Source: Thermogemmatispora carboxidivorans
Lineage (GTDB): Bacteria; Chloroflexota; Ktedonobacteria; Ktedonobacterales; Ktedonobacteraceae
Direction of reading: 5' to 3'
Assembly (NCBI RefSeq): GCF_000702505.1
Contig: NZ_JNIM01000001.1
Coordinates: forward strand, 5,122,327-5,186,326
Length of the DNA stretch: 64,000 nt
Part shown: positions 33,096-42,028 of the stretch, one piece after another
How the letters are laid out: every line of letters begins with the position of its first letter
Position numbering within the stretch: position 1 is the first letter of the stretch
Program-made: the position numbers and the translations under genes
Notes under the pieces: model-generated
What the model was told of the DNA's origin: nothing
Databases searched by the model: none
What the model saw: only the letters and a program-made list of their open reading frames with translations

Positions 33096-34820
33096 ATGAG
33101 GAAGCAGAAGGTAACCACAGGCGTTCTTCGCTTGCTGCTTCTGGGGGTGCTGACCCTCTTTGTTGTCGCCTGCGGTGGCGGCGGACAGAGTGGCACCACC
33201 ACCAAGACCAAGGCGCCAGCCAGCCAGCAAAAGTTTATCTTTACCAACGCCGGTGTCCAGGATATCGAGACCTTCGACCCGGCGCTGGTGACCGATCTTC
33301 CCTCGTCGACCGCCATTAACCTGGTCTTCACCGGATTGGTGTCGCTGGACGGGAACCTCAACGTGCAACCAGAGATTGCCTCATCATGGGACATCTCTCC
33401 CGACGGCCTCACGTATACTTTCCATCTGAAGCCGAACGTCAAGTTCAGCGATGGTACAGCAGTCACCTCGACAGATGTGGCCTACAGCATTGATCGCGCC
33501 CTGCAGCCGGCCACGAAGTCACCAGTCGCTGGCAGCTATTTGAACTTGATCAAGGATGTCGATCAGCTCAGCACGGGCAAGCTCAAGACTCTCATTAACG
33601 ACAGCCTGAAGACGCCCGATGCGCAGACGATCAGCATCACGCTCAGCAAGAAAGCCGCTTACTTCCTGGATGCGCTGGCTTACCCCACCTCCTACGTGGT
33701 GGAGAAGAGCATCGTTGAGAAGTATGGCAAGAGCTGGACCGACCACCTTGAGGAGGGGGGCGGTACTGGCCCCTTCAAGGTGCAGTCCTACCAGCACAAC
33801 AAGCAGATCGTCTTTGTGCCCAACCCCTACTACTATGGGCCCAAGCCGCAGCTGCAGCAGATCATCATGCCCTTCTATCTGGACGTGAAGACGGCTTACC
33901 AGGTCTACCAGACTGGCAAGGTCGATATCACGCCGATCCCCATCACCAACATCCAGCAGGCGCGCGCGAGGACCGGTGAGTACAGCGAGACGCCGCAGCT
34001 CTCGATCGACTACCTGGGCATGAACTACCTGGTCAAGCCCTACGACAATGTCCACTTCCGCCAGGCGCTCTCGCTGGCCATCAACCGCGACCAGATCATG
34101 TCGGCCATCTGGAAGAACACCCGCAAGCCGACATATCATATCGTGCCGCAGGGCATGCCGGGCTATAACGCCAGCCTGACCGGCCCGGAGGGCGTCACCT
34201 CGACCGCGGGCGATAAGACCAAGGCCAAGCAGCTCCTGCAGCAGGCCCTCCAGGAGATGGGCCTCTCGAGCGCAAGCCAGTTGCCCCCGCTGCAGCTCTA
34301 CTACCCCACCGGCTCACAGGACGTGACCAACGAGATCACGACGCTGACCAGCCAGTGGCAGAGCGTGCTCGGGATCACCGTGAAGCCCGTGGCCACCGAC
34401 TTTAACAAACTGCTGGAGGACTTGAACGCGGCTCCGGGGAACTCCAAAGGCATCGGCTTCTGGTCGATCGCCTGGATCGCCGACTATCCCGATCCGCAGG
34501 ACTGGCTGACGCTCCAGTTCGATAAGGGTTCTCCCAACAACCAGGTCAACTACGGCCAGAACAATTCCACCAATGCCGCTCAGCAGCAGCAGGTCCAGAA
34601 GAATCTGGAGGCGGCTGACGCTATGGACAATGGCCCAGCCCGCTACCAGGCTTACAACCAGGCAGAGCAGCAACTGGTCAACGATGTGGCCTGGCTCTCG
34701 CTTGATCAGCGCATCGGTGTGCGCCTGCTCAAGCCGTATGTGATCGGCCTGAAGTTCAACGCTCAGGGTCTCTTCCCGCCTGAGCTGTGGGCTGACGTCT
34801 ACATCGCTCAGCATTCCTAG
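33096..34820 (+). CDS. ABC transporter solute-binding lipoprotein (SBP_bac_5 type)
   Basis: 574 residues. A signal peptide with a clear lipobox FVVAC (cysteine 26) is followed by GGGG and a Thr/Lys linker. The mature part is a family 5 extracellular solute-binding protein: IETFDPALVTD, VFTGLVSLDGNLNVQPEIASSWDISPDGLTY (given in part), GTGPFKVQSY and the late IAWIADYPDPQDWL. Such proteins bind oligopeptides, dipeptides or nickel for ABC importers. No permease or ATPase gene lies within the window on either side, so it is an orphan here. AGGAG about 10 bases before ATG 33096 supports the start. A strong hairpin follows. Confidence 0.92.
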   Translation: MRKQKVTTGVLRLLLLGVLTLFVVACGGGGQSGTTTKTKAPASQQKFIFTNAGVQDIETFDPALVTDLPSSTAINLVFTGLVSLDGNLNVQPEIASSWDISPDGLTYTFHLKPNVKFSDGTAVTSTDVAYSIDRALQPATKSPVAGSYLNLIKDVDQLSTGKLKTLINDSLKTPDAQTISITLSKKAAYFLDALAYPTSYVVEKSIVEKYGKSWTDHLEEGGGTGPFKVQSYQHNKQIVFVPNPYYYGPKPQLQQIIMPFYLDVKTAYQVYQTGKVDITPIPITNIQQARARTGEYSETPQLSIDYLGMNYLVKPYDNVHFRQALSLAINRDQIMSAIWKNTRKPTYHIVPQGMPGYNASLTGPEGVTSTAGDKTKAKQLLQQALQEMGLSSASQLPPLQLYYPTGSQDVTNEITTLTSQWQSVLGITVKPVATDFNKLLEDLNAAPGNSKGIGFWSIAWIADYPDPQDWLTLQFDKGSPNNQVNYGQNNSTNAAQQQQVQKNLEAADAMDNGPARYQAYNQAEQQLVNDVAWLSLDQRIGVRLLKPYVIGLKFNAQGLFPPELWADVYIAQHS

Positions 34821-34890
34821 CCTGACCGGTCCCTGAGCGCAGGATAGAAGCCCCCGGAGGAGGTTCAGTCAGACACACGCTGGTGAAGCA

Positions 34891-34956
34891 AAAGCCGGTC
34901 TGCCAGCCGCCGCGGTCTCGACCGATCGCCACTCAGCGGCTGCGCAGACCGGCTTT
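34891..34956. terminator. Bidirectional terminator hairpin
   Basis: AAAGCCGGTCTG (34891-34902) pairs perfectly with CAGACCGGCTTT (34945-34956), with an inner CAGCCGC/GCGGCTG. It stands between the converging solute-binding protein and TspO-like genes and could end both transcripts. Confidence 0.75.
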
Positions 34957-34966
34957 CTCAATTGCT

Positions 34967-35644
34967 CTACTTTGTCCGTTTCAGGAGGCGCGGCATCGGC
35001 TCAGCAAACGGCCCTACCCCGTAGAAGGCGTCGCGGTTCCACAGGGCCTGAAAGATCGCTGCCGTGGAGGCCAGCAATAGCCAGAGGAAGAGGGTGGCCA
35101 GCGAGAGCGCGACCAGCGTATCACGCAGACGCAGTAAGGCCACAAGCACGCTCGCTATCGTCAGACCCAGCATGAACAGCGTCAGCAGGAGCGCGTTCAA
35201 TGGTGAGCGCAGGCCGAAATAGGCGGCGCTGAAGACGATATAATCGAGCCATGAGGCGGCCTGCAGAACCAGATAGGCTCTGCGCCCCTCACTGCTGGCC
35301 GGCTTGTTGAGAACCCGCAGCAGCCCCCAGATGGCCGCCAGGTTGTTGATCGTCCAGGCCGGACCAAAGACCCAGGCCGGCGGCGCAAAGATCGATTGTC
35401 TCAGTGCTTCGAAATAGGCGACATCCCCAAGGAGCTGCCCCGGACTGCTGATCTTCCTCCCCTGCCAGCGATTGACAAGGCCGCTCAGAGCGAAGGTCAA
35501 ACCTTGCACGAGCAGATAGAAGAGCAATCCATGATACCAGCGCCAGGGCCGGCCCGCTTCTCGCGCCCATAGCTCTCTTGCCCGGCTCTCCCAACTCCTC
35601 CCTCTCTTCGGACCGTGATCGCCCCGCTTGAGCCTAAGCGCCAT
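34967..35644 (-). CDS. TspO/MBR family membrane protein
   Basis: 225 residues. A basic N-terminal extension of about 45 residues precedes five membrane helices. The family signature FAPPAWVFGPAWTINN is clear near residue 85-100, followed by a helix pair around WLDYIVFSAAYFGLRSP. TspO proteins bind porphyrins, haem or sterol-like ligands and respond to stress; TspO usually has about 160 residues, so the N-terminal extension is unusual. AAGGAGG 8 bases before ATG 35644 fixes the start. It could also be a distant TspO-like relative with a different ligand. Confidence 0.82.
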   Translation of the reverse strand: MALRLKRGDHGPKRGRSWESRARELWAREAGRPWRWYHGLLFYLLVQGLTFALSGLVNRWQGRKISSPGQLLGDVAYFEALRQSIFAPPAWVFGPAWTINNLAAIWGLLRVLNKPASSEGRRAYLVLQAASWLDYIVFSAAYFGLRSPLNALLLTLFMLGLTIASVLVALLRLRDTLVALSLATLFLWLLLASTAAIFQALWNRDAFYGVGPFAEPMPRLLKRTK

Positions 35645-36067
35645 ATTCGTCTCCTCCTTCCCAGACAGGGGAGGGTCTGCACCCTTGCACACCCGCCTCT
35701 GCCCACGATGGCCAAGAGCTAGCGATCTTCTACTCCTTTCTGCCTGCTATTGTACCTCTCTCAACAAGCGAGCTGTCACTCAGGAAGGCGCCGTCCGCTC
35801 TGACGATGCCAGCCAGCGGACAGGATAAACAGTCAGGCTAGCAAGCTGAATAGGAGAAAAACAGCAAGGGAGGAAAGCAGCAAACGTTCGAGACGTTTAC
35901 CCACTAACAGGCTCCAATAGCGCAGATACAACCACTGCCAGACCGGGCCGGCGCTGCTTCCCGCCAGCCTGGCAAGTGGAGGCAAGCAAGGAGCAGATGG
36001 AGGGGAAGGCTGCCTGCGGTGGGCCGAAAATGGCAGACAGGCTAGCAAGCAGGCCGCCACCTGGCTG
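35645..36067. other. Spacer, no gene supported
   Basis: A minus-strand frame (35833-36093, TTG start, hydrophobic C-terminus) overlaps the end of the alpha/beta hydrolase gene and has no ribosome site, so it is not called. A small 6-bp palindrome around AAACGT/ACGTTT (35883-35900) is the only structure noticed. Confidence 0.35.
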
Positions 36068-36748
36068 TCACAACGTCTGAACGAAGCTAGCAATAATCGT
36101 CTGCACTTCGTCTAGCCGCCCCTGGAAGAAGTGGTCCGCTTCCTCGACCGCAATCATCGTCTTGGGAGCCGGTAACTGCTCGAACCAGCGCGCGGTCAGA
36201 GCATAAGGCGCCACTTCGTCCCGAGTCCCGTGGATGATCAGCTTGGGCTTGGTGCAGCCCTGCAGGGTATCGCCCTCGAAGCTGCGCGCGGGCACGCCCA
36301 GGCCGATGAGCGCCCGCACCCTGCCATCGGCAGCCCCCACCCGCAGGCCCACATAGGCGCCAAAGGAGAAACCAGCAAGAATGACCGGGAGGCCCGGATA
36401 GCGATGGCTGAGGAAGTCCAGCGCATAGCGCACATCATCCATTTCCCCCCTCCCCTCATCATAGCTACCCGAACTTCTCCCTACCCCCCGAAAGTTGAAG
36501 CGCAGCGCCGGGATCTGCAAAGCCTGAAGGATCTGGGCCACCTTGAAGACAACTTTGTTGTCCATCGTCCCCCCATAGAGCGGATGCGGATGACAGACCA
36601 GGGAGACGTAGTGCGGTTTGACGCCTGTTTCCTCGGGCTTCAGAATGCCCTCAAGGCGGCCCAGCGGTGACGGTATGTCAACATGTAAGATCTGTGCGAT
36701 AACATCCCCCGCCTTTCTAGTCTGAAAATAAAGAGCTACCCATAGCAA
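36068..36748 (-). CDS. Alpha/beta hydrolase (COG2945-like)
   Basis: 226 residues of a compact alpha/beta hydrolase. CHPHPLYGGTMDNKVV is near residue 52, RFNFRGVGRSSG near 84, the nucleophile elbow GFSFGAYVG near 125, the aspartate in HGTRDEVAP and the histidine in EEADHFFQG. This matches the COG2945 group of small serine hydrolases with unknown natural substrate. The only in-frame start codon upstream of the conserved region is TTG 36748, about 10 bases from the predicted transcript start and without a ribosome site. A well-placed AAGGCGGGGG precedes an ATG that is out of frame. The true start is therefore uncertain. Confidence 0.85.
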   Translation of the reverse strand: MLWVALYFQTRKAGDVIAQILHVDIPSPLGRLEGILKPEETGVKPHYVSLVCHPHPLYGGTMDNKVVFKVAQILQALQIPALRFNFRGVGRSSGSYDEGRGEMDDVRYALDFLSHRYPGLPVILAGFSFGAYVGLRVGAADGRVRALIGLGVPARSFEGDTLQGCTKPKLIIHGTRDEVAPYALTARWFEQLPAPKTMIAVEEADHFFQGRLDEVQTIIASFVQTL

Positions 36749-36764
36749 GAGTCGTCACTCTCAT

Positions 36765-36773
36765 AGTATAGCA
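36765..36773 (-). promoter_or_regulatory. Extended -10 promoter for the alpha/beta hydrolase
   Basis: On the minus strand TGCTATACT, the extended -10 form. The transcript would start near 36758. Confidence 0.55.
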
Positions 36774-36804
36774 CGAATCTTTTGTCCGCTACAGATATGC
36801 TACT

Positions 36805-38031
36805 TTATGCACTGTGCAGATTGATAGTGCCGGTGCCGACATCGAGGCGCAAGAGCGCTGTTGGCGTTGGCCCACTCCCTGGTACTAGAGGCCCATAGTA
36901 GGTAGCTGAGCCAGCATTAGTACTGACCTGGATGGGGAAGGCGCTGACGATCTTGCCGCTGTTCACGTAGGCATCCACCACTACAGCGATGGAAGCTGGC
37001 AGAGTAACATCGAGTTGGCCAACCTCACTGTGAATCTGAAAGAGCGGCCTCCCGTTGCCCACAGGACGAGTATCGAGCGACCCGTTGAAGGTTACCTGGC
37101 CATTGACTGTGCGCAGGCTGCTGCCATTGGTCAAGATCGCCCTGTCAACGGTGATATTGCCCGCCTCATTCTCGACCACCAGCATGCCATTGAGGCCCTG
37201 GATGTGGACATCGCCCACAGCCAGCTCGACATTCAGCTCGAAAGGGGTAGCTCCCTGATTGACCTGAGTCGGCAGTTTGAAGCGCAAATTGACGGTGTCG
37301 TTGGGGCCATTCAAGCCCTCACTCTGCGGCAACGTTGTCGTGACCTGCAAGCTGGTTAGTCCCGGCTGTATCTGAACGCTGATGCGCTTGAACTCTTCAT
37401 CGGCCTCGGCCTGTCCCCCCGCTTTCACCTGTTTGATGATCGTCAGCTCCGGGGCAGACAGGCTAGAATCGACAGCGATGTCCACGCTGCCGATCTGGCT
37501 GCTAACCTTGAGCTGCTGCAAATTGTTAATAGGGATGGTCTGCTGATTCGTCTGAGTATAGGTGTTGAGAGTTGGCCCCAGAATCGGCAAAGGGCTGCTG
37601 CCGGTGACGCTGCGCAGAGCCGCAAAGACGGCCACGGCGATCCCGAGCAGTAGCAGAAAGATAGCCGCGCTGCATCCGCCGAGAAACCAGAGCCAGGGGT
37701 GGCCACGGCGCTTGCGCCGTCGCAGGTAGGCTGTCTGGTGCCCGCCTCGATAGCTCGAAGGCTCCTCCTCCTCGGCAAACAGGAGACTCTCCCGTCCTCC
37801 TCTCATGGCAACCTCTTCCACTACCTCCTCTTCAGCGTCCTGTCCTTGCGACTGAGATGCCCTTCTGCGCCTCAGCCGCTCCTCCGCTGGCTGCCAGTAC
37901 GTGGCCTTGTAGTCGCTGGCCTGAGCGCGGCGCTGCGCTCGACGGCCTGGAGGTAACCCTTCTTCATAGCCAGGCCAGCTATCCTCTTCTGGCTCCTCAG
38001 ACCAGCGAGGCCCCTTGCTCTCTCTGCTCAT
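36805..38031 (-). CDS. Membrane-anchored DUF4097-like beta-helix protein
   Basis: 408 residues. A charged cytoplasmic N-terminus of about 110 residues (many Glu and Arg) precedes one membrane helix (about 113-138). The outer domain is repetitive beta sequence of the DUF4097/adhesin type (LKVSSQIGSVDIAVDSS, VGDVHIQGLNGMLVVENEAGNITVDRA, LRTVNGQVTFNG in succession). Such domains form right-handed beta solenoids; a role in envelope sensing or scaffolding is guessed, not shown. Its ATG overlaps the MFS stop by four bases (ATGA), so the two are translationally coupled. It is likely the last gene of the lipoprotein-MFS unit. Confidence 0.8.
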   Translation of the reverse strand: MSRESKGPRWSEEPEEDSWPGYEEGLPPGRRAQRRAQASDYKATYWQPAEERLRRRRASQSQGQDAEEEVVEEVAMRGGRESLLFAEEEEPSSYRGGHQTAYLRRRKRRGHPWLWFLGGCSAAIFLLLLGIAVAVFAALRSVTGSSPLPILGPTLNTYTQTNQQTIPINNLQQLKVSSQIGSVDIAVDSSLSAPELTIIKQVKAGGQAEADEEFKRISVQIQPGLTSLQVTTTLPQSEGLNGPNDTVNLRFKLPTQVNQGATPFELNVELAVGDVHIQGLNGMLVVENEAGNITVDRAILTNGSSLRTVNGQVTFNGSLDTRPVGNGRPLFQIHSEVGQLDVTLPASIAVVVDAYVNSGKIVSAFPIQVSTNAGSATYYGPLVPGSGPTPTALLRLDVGTGTINLHSA

Positions 38032-39863
38032 AGCTGCTCCCCTTCTCTTGGGTCCGGCGCCGGGATGGCTTCGCTCTCGCTCGCGGTCCGTCCTGGCCGA
38101 ACCACGTCAGTTGTCGCTTGGGAAGACTCCTGCCTCCCTTGTGAAGTACGCTTGAAGAAGGCCACAGGTTGGCTCTCTCGAAAGGCTAAAGCTGGCAGCA
38201 CAGCCAGCAGACAGAGTACACCAGCTACCAGGAAGATCGTGGTGTAGACGGTGTGGGCAGAGGCGACCAGATAGGCTGTATAGGCGTCCAGGTAGGCAGA
38301 GCTGAAGGGAGTGACTCCAGGCGGGGGGACAAAAGCAGCAGCCAGCGCACGAAAATAGCCCAGGCCCCAGGAAGTGAGCGCCGCCAGGCCGAGAATCATC
38401 CCTACCATGCGCAGCATCGTGACGAGAGCCGCCGCCAGGCCACCCCGTTGCTCGCGCGCCGCATCCAGCGCAATCACCCCAATGGGGGCAATGACCAGGC
38501 CAAAGCCCCAGCCTCCCAGCATGGTGCTCAGCGTGATCTGATTCCAGTCCACGCGCAGCGGCCACCAATGCATCAACCAGAACGCCGCCGCGGCGCACAG
38601 GAGCCCGGCAATGGCCACAGGCCGGCTTCCCAGACGCTCGCAGAGCCAGCCACCGACCAGCGCCCCGACAGGGATCATCGCCGTCAGCCGCAGCAAGGCA
38701 AGACCACTGGAGATGGCCGTCTCGCCAAGCACAGTGGCCACGAAGATCGGGATGTCTACCATCGCAATGATCAGAGCTGCCCCCACGAGCAGACTGACCA
38801 CAGCCGCCGCCACAAAGGAAAGGCGGCGAAAGAGCCGCAGGTCGAGCACGGGCACACCTCGACCAGGAAGCTTCAGCCTGGACCAGCGCCCTCTCCTCGC
38901 AGGACTGACCTGGCCTTCTTCAGCCGACTCCACTGGCTGTAAGCGCAGCTCCACCAACACGAACAGGATGAGCAGCAGCAGTGCCAACCCGATCAAGAGA
39001 GGATTGCCGTGGGCACCAGCGGTCTCGGCCACGCTGCGAGCCTGGAGGCCGCCGGGTTGTCCCCCTGTTAAGAGAGCAGCCTCCTGGGCCAGGCCAAGGC
39101 TCAGGCAGAGGAGGACAGCGCCAAGCAGAGCAGCACCAAGCAGGTCAATCCCTGGCCGCCTCTCTTGCCCTTGCCCTTGCCTTTGCCCTGCCCCTGGCAC
39201 CCGCAGCCAGAAAGCCAGCGGCACGATGAGGACAGCCACCAGAGGCAGGTTGAGCAGAAAGATCGCGCTCCACCCGAACGTCTGCGTAATCCAGGCTCCG
39301 TAGAGGGGGCCGAGCACGCCCCCAGCCTCGGTGACCATCCCAATCAGCCCGAGAGCTGGACCTAACCCGCGTGCGCCATAGTAGTCGCCGGCAATGGCCA
39401 TAGCGATCGGGACGATGGCGCCGCCGCCCGCGGCCTGGAGCACGCGCGCCCCCACTAACCAGACCAGGCCGGGCGATTGCGTGTCAATGCCGAGTATCTG
39501 CAAGAAACTCAAATCATTCAGCGATCCTAGCCAGGGAGCCAGCCCACAAATCAACGAGGCACAGGCAAAGACAGCCAGGCACAACAGCAGCAGACGCCGC
39601 CTCCCATAACGATCAGCTAGCTGCCCCAATAGCGGCATCGCAATCACATATCCCAGCAAGTAGCCGCTGATAATCCAGGAGGCGCGGTCGAGCTGCAAGA
39701 TTGGTATTTGTAGATCAGTGATGATCTGGGGAAGCGCCGTGACGACCACTGTCTGATCGAGAGCCGTCAGGAAGACAGCCGCGCAGACAAAGACCAGGGC
39801 CAGCAGGGGTAACTGCCCAGGCATCTCACGCTGACGGCGCCCGGCACTTGCAAGAGAGCGCAC
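38028..39863 (-). CDS. MFS exporter, 14-helix DHA2-like
   Basis: 611 residues. The first helix ends LTALDQTVVVTALPQI, motif A is GQLADRYGRRRLLLL, and motif C-like glycines follow in TEAGGVLGPLYGAWI. About 14 membrane helices are visible, with a long charged loop (about residues 300-330) in the middle. This fits the proton-driven drug:H+ antiporter (DHA2) type. It follows an LppX/LprAFG-type lipoprotein on the same strand, as in the mycobacterial lprG-Rv1410c (P55) operon, where the exporter moves triacylglycerol or lipoglycan. GTG 39863 is chosen because GGAGGT lies 6 bases upstream. Confidence 0.88.
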   Translation of the reverse strand: MRSLASAGRRQREMPGQLPLLALVFVCAAVFLTALDQTVVVTALPQIITDLQIPILQLDRASWIISGYLLGYVIAMPLLGQLADRYGRRRLLLLCLAVFACASLICGLAPWLGSLNDLSFLQILGIDTQSPGLVWLVGARVLQAAGGGAIVPIAMAIAGDYYGARGLGPALGLIGMVTEAGGVLGPLYGAWITQTFGWSAIFLLNLPLVAVLIVPLAFWLRVPGAGQRQGQGQERRPGIDLLGAALLGAVLLCLSLGLAQEAALLTGGQPGGLQARSVAETAGAHGNPLLIGLALLLLILFVLVELRLQPVESAEEGQVSPARRGRWSRLKLPGRGVPVLDLRLFRRLSFVAAAVVSLLVGAALIIAMVDIPIFVATVLGETAISSGLALLRLTAMIPVGALVGGWLCERLGSRPVAIAGLLCAAAAFWLMHWWPLRVDWNQITLSTMLGGWGFGLVIAPIGVIALDAAREQRGGLAAALVTMLRMVGMILGLAALTSWGLGYFRALAAAFVPPPGVTPFSSAYLDAYTAYLVASAHTVYTTIFLVAGVLCLLAVLPALAFRESQPVAFFKRTSQGRQESSQATTDVVRPGRTASESEAIPAPDPREGEQL

Positions 39864-39917
39864 CCATTCACCTCCAGTAACCAGGAGGCACCAGCAGCCC
39901 TCAGCCCCCAGGGGCCG

Positions 39918-40667
39918 TTAGATAGCTGGCGCACTAATCGTAATCGCTTCGTTGAACTTGGAGAGCTTCAACGTGCGCACCGTCTGGTTGGTGTCGCCAT
40001 CGGCAGCAACGCCAGTCAGGCGCAGCTGATAGAGCAGGTGATCGCTCTTGCCGATCCAGACCACGGCGTCCAGTTGCGAACCAGCTCGCGTCTGGTCGCC
40101 CAGCAAGCCGCGCAGATAGCTGGCATCGAGCTTGCCGGAGATTTGCCAGCAAGCCACCCCGCCGACGCTGCTCTCGCTGGGTGTAGACGGATTGCGGATC
40201 TGCCCCAAAAGGGCGGAGATGCCGGTGCGCGAGTCAGAGAGCACACGGGGATCAGGCAGTCCATTGATGGTTTGCCAGCGCCCCGTAACCGGGTCGGTAA
40301 TGTACTGCTGCCCACCCACCACAATGATCTTGACCTGTACCAGCGAGCCAAGTACAAGCGCGCCGGCATTGGCCTGCAAGCGATCAGGTACGACCAGATC
40401 GCCATCAGCACTCTGAATGACCAGGGTAGCGCTGCTGCCAGCGTGTTCGACTTGGAGATTGAAATGGTAGGAGTGAACCTTTTGCATGGCTGCCTGGGAT
40501 GCGGCGAGCACTTGCCGCGCATCGGGGGCCGAGCTGCCGCCGCAGGCCACTAACAAGAGCAGGGCCGCCAGCGCCACCGCTCCAACCACCGCCGACAACC
40601 ATCCTCGTTGGCCTGGCCTGGCCCTCCCTGCTCGCCCGCCACAGGGCAGGCTGCTGGTCGCCTTCAT
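39918..40667 (-). CDS. LppX/LprAFG-like lipid-binding lipoprotein
   Basis: 249 residues from ATG 40667. A basic N-terminus, hydrophobic helix and lipobox LLLVACGGSS (cysteine near 43) precede the mature domain. That domain reads ARQVLAASQAAMQKVHSYHFNLQVEH then repeated beta strands (LVIQSADGDLVVPDRLQ, YITDPVTGRWQTI, CWQISGKLDASYLRGL), the half-barrel pattern of LprG, LppX and LolA relatives. These carry lipids in a hydrophobic pocket outside the membrane. The next gene on the strand (54 bases) is an MFS exporter, so a shared lipid-export task is probable. The ribosome site is AGGTG about 10 bases upstream. Confidence 0.82.
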   Translation of the reverse strand: MKATSSLPCGGRAGRARPGQRGWLSAVVGAVALAALLLLVACGGSSAPDARQVLAASQAAMQKVHSYHFNLQVEHAGSSATLVIQSADGDLVVPDRLQANAGALVLGSLVQVKIIVVGGQQYITDPVTGRWQTINGLPDPRVLSDSRTGISALLGQIRNPSTPSESSVGGVACWQISGKLDASYLRGLLGDQTRAGSQLDAVVWIGKSDHLLYQLRLTGVAADGDTNQTVRTLKLSKFNEAITISAPAI

Positions 40668-40730
40668 ACCGTTCGACACCTGTCTCTTCTGATGGTGCAT
40701 GCTCCGCCTCGTCCTATGTTTCTGCTAAGG

Positions 40731-40739
40731 ATTGTACCA
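40731..40739 (-). promoter_or_regulatory. Extended -10 promoter for the lipoprotein-MFS genes
   Basis: On the minus strand TGGTACAAT, TACAAT with a TG extension; the -35 region TTACCT is poor. Confidence 0.45.
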
Positions 40740-40858
40740 GCTATGACGACTGAAGGTAAGGTGGCGATTCTCCTGCTTTCCCCGGACCTTCCGCCTGCCC
40801 CCAGTCTGCCATTACCGCCGCTCTTGCTGGTCAGCCTGCCGCATGGGAAGAGCAGCCC

Positions 40859-40887
40859 TTTTCAAGGAGAGCAGCGCAAGCTATAAT
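40859..40887 (+). promoter_or_regulatory. Promoter for the PhnP-like MBL gene
   Basis: TTTTCA (40859-40864), 17 bases, TATAAT (40882-40887). The ATG lies 49 bases downstream. Confidence 0.6.
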
Positions 40888-40935
40888 TACCATGCAACGA
40901 CAGGCAATACATTAGCAGGCACGAAGGAGCAACTG

Positions 40936-41859
40936 ATGGCTGAGCAGCCGCGTTTCCGTGTTCGCTTCTGGGGCGTGCGCGGCAGCTACCCGGTACCAGG
41001 AACACAGACGCTGCGCTACGGCGGCAATACCGCCTGCGTCGAAGTGAACGCCAGCGGGCGCACGCTGGTGCTGGATGCCGGCAGCGGCATTATCGCCCTG
41101 GGCGATTCACTGCTGCGGCGCAGCCACGGTAACGCGCTCCATATCGCGCTGTTGATCACCCACGCTCACGGTGACCACCTGCAAGGATTGCCTTTCTTTG
41201 CTCCTCTCTATGAACCAACGGTCAGCATCGACTTCTTTGGTCCCCGCCTTGCTGGACGCGATCTCGAAGGGCTGGTTGCACCCATCATGTCGCCACCCTA
41301 CTTCCCTGTCGATATTCGTCAGCTACCATCGCAGCGGGCCTTCTACACCCTGGAAGATAACATGTGGATCATTTGGAAAGCCGGTTGCAAGCAGCCGCTC
41401 TTGCTGCAAGAAAACCAGGCCGCACGGGAACCGCCGCCCCCGCCGGAGGAGGTCCGCGTCCATGCCCGGTTTACGACCCTTCACCCACAAAATGGCTCGC
41501 TGCTTTACGCCATCGAACACGCCGGACGGCGCGTGATCTACGCCACCGATTTGGAGTGGGGAGAGGAGTACCAGAGCGAGATGCTGGCCTTCCTGGAACG
41601 GGCCGATCTTCTCATCCACGATGCTCAGTATACTCCCGAAGATTATCGCCATTCGCGACGCGGCTTTGGCCATAGTACCTATGAGATGGCGGCCACGGTG
41701 GCCCAACTGGCCGGGGTACGCGAGCTGATTCTCTTCCACCATGAGCCAACCTACGATGATCACAAGCTGGAGCGCATCGAGTTCGCTACCCGCCAGCGGT
41801 TCAGTCGGGCGCGCCTGGCCCGCGAAGCGATGGAGATCGACCTGCTGGTCAGTCCATAA
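40936..41859 (+). CDS. MBL-fold phosphodiesterase (PhnP/RNase Z-like)
   Basis: 307 residues. It opens FWGVRGSYPVPG and RYGGNTACVEV, the hallmark of a bacterial group of MBL hydrolases near PhnP and RNase Z. The metal motif THAHGDHLQGLPFF is near residue 79; further ligands lie in YATDLEW, HDAQYTPEDY, GHSTYEMA and HHEP. It probably cleaves a cyclic or linear phosphodiester. The actual substrate is not known, and no phosphonate genes are nearby. AAGGAG 6 bases upstream fixes ATG 40936, and a TATAAT promoter lies just before. It is followed after 170 bases by the site-2 protease. Confidence 0.87.
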   Translation: MAEQPRFRVRFWGVRGSYPVPGTQTLRYGGNTACVEVNASGRTLVLDAGSGIIALGDSLLRRSHGNALHIALLITHAHGDHLQGLPFFAPLYEPTVSIDFFGPRLAGRDLEGLVAPIMSPPYFPVDIRQLPSQRAFYTLEDNMWIIWKAGCKQPLLLQENQAAREPPPPPEEVRVHARFTTLHPQNGSLLYAIEHAGRRVIYATDLEWGEEYQSEMLAFLERADLLIHDAQYTPEDYRHSRRGFGHSTYEMAATVAQLAGVRELILFHHEPTYDDHKLERIEFATRQRFSRARLAREAMEIDLLVSP

Positions 41860-42028
41860 ACGCATCTGTCAGTTTGCCACCTGAAGGAGGTTGAGCGCCT
41901 GAAGCAGAGGCACCAGGCCACCAAGGCCTCAGCTCATCGGCAGCTCTCCCTGGCCAGAAGCGCCTGGAGTCACACGCCAGCCTCTACGGGGCCTGCACAG
42001 AGATCCGATATCGACAACGAGGAGAGCG

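Noticed and set aside
35833..36093. 86-residue hydrophobic minus-strand frame
   Set aside because: TTG start inside the alpha/beta hydrolase gene, no ribosome site, no family resemblance.
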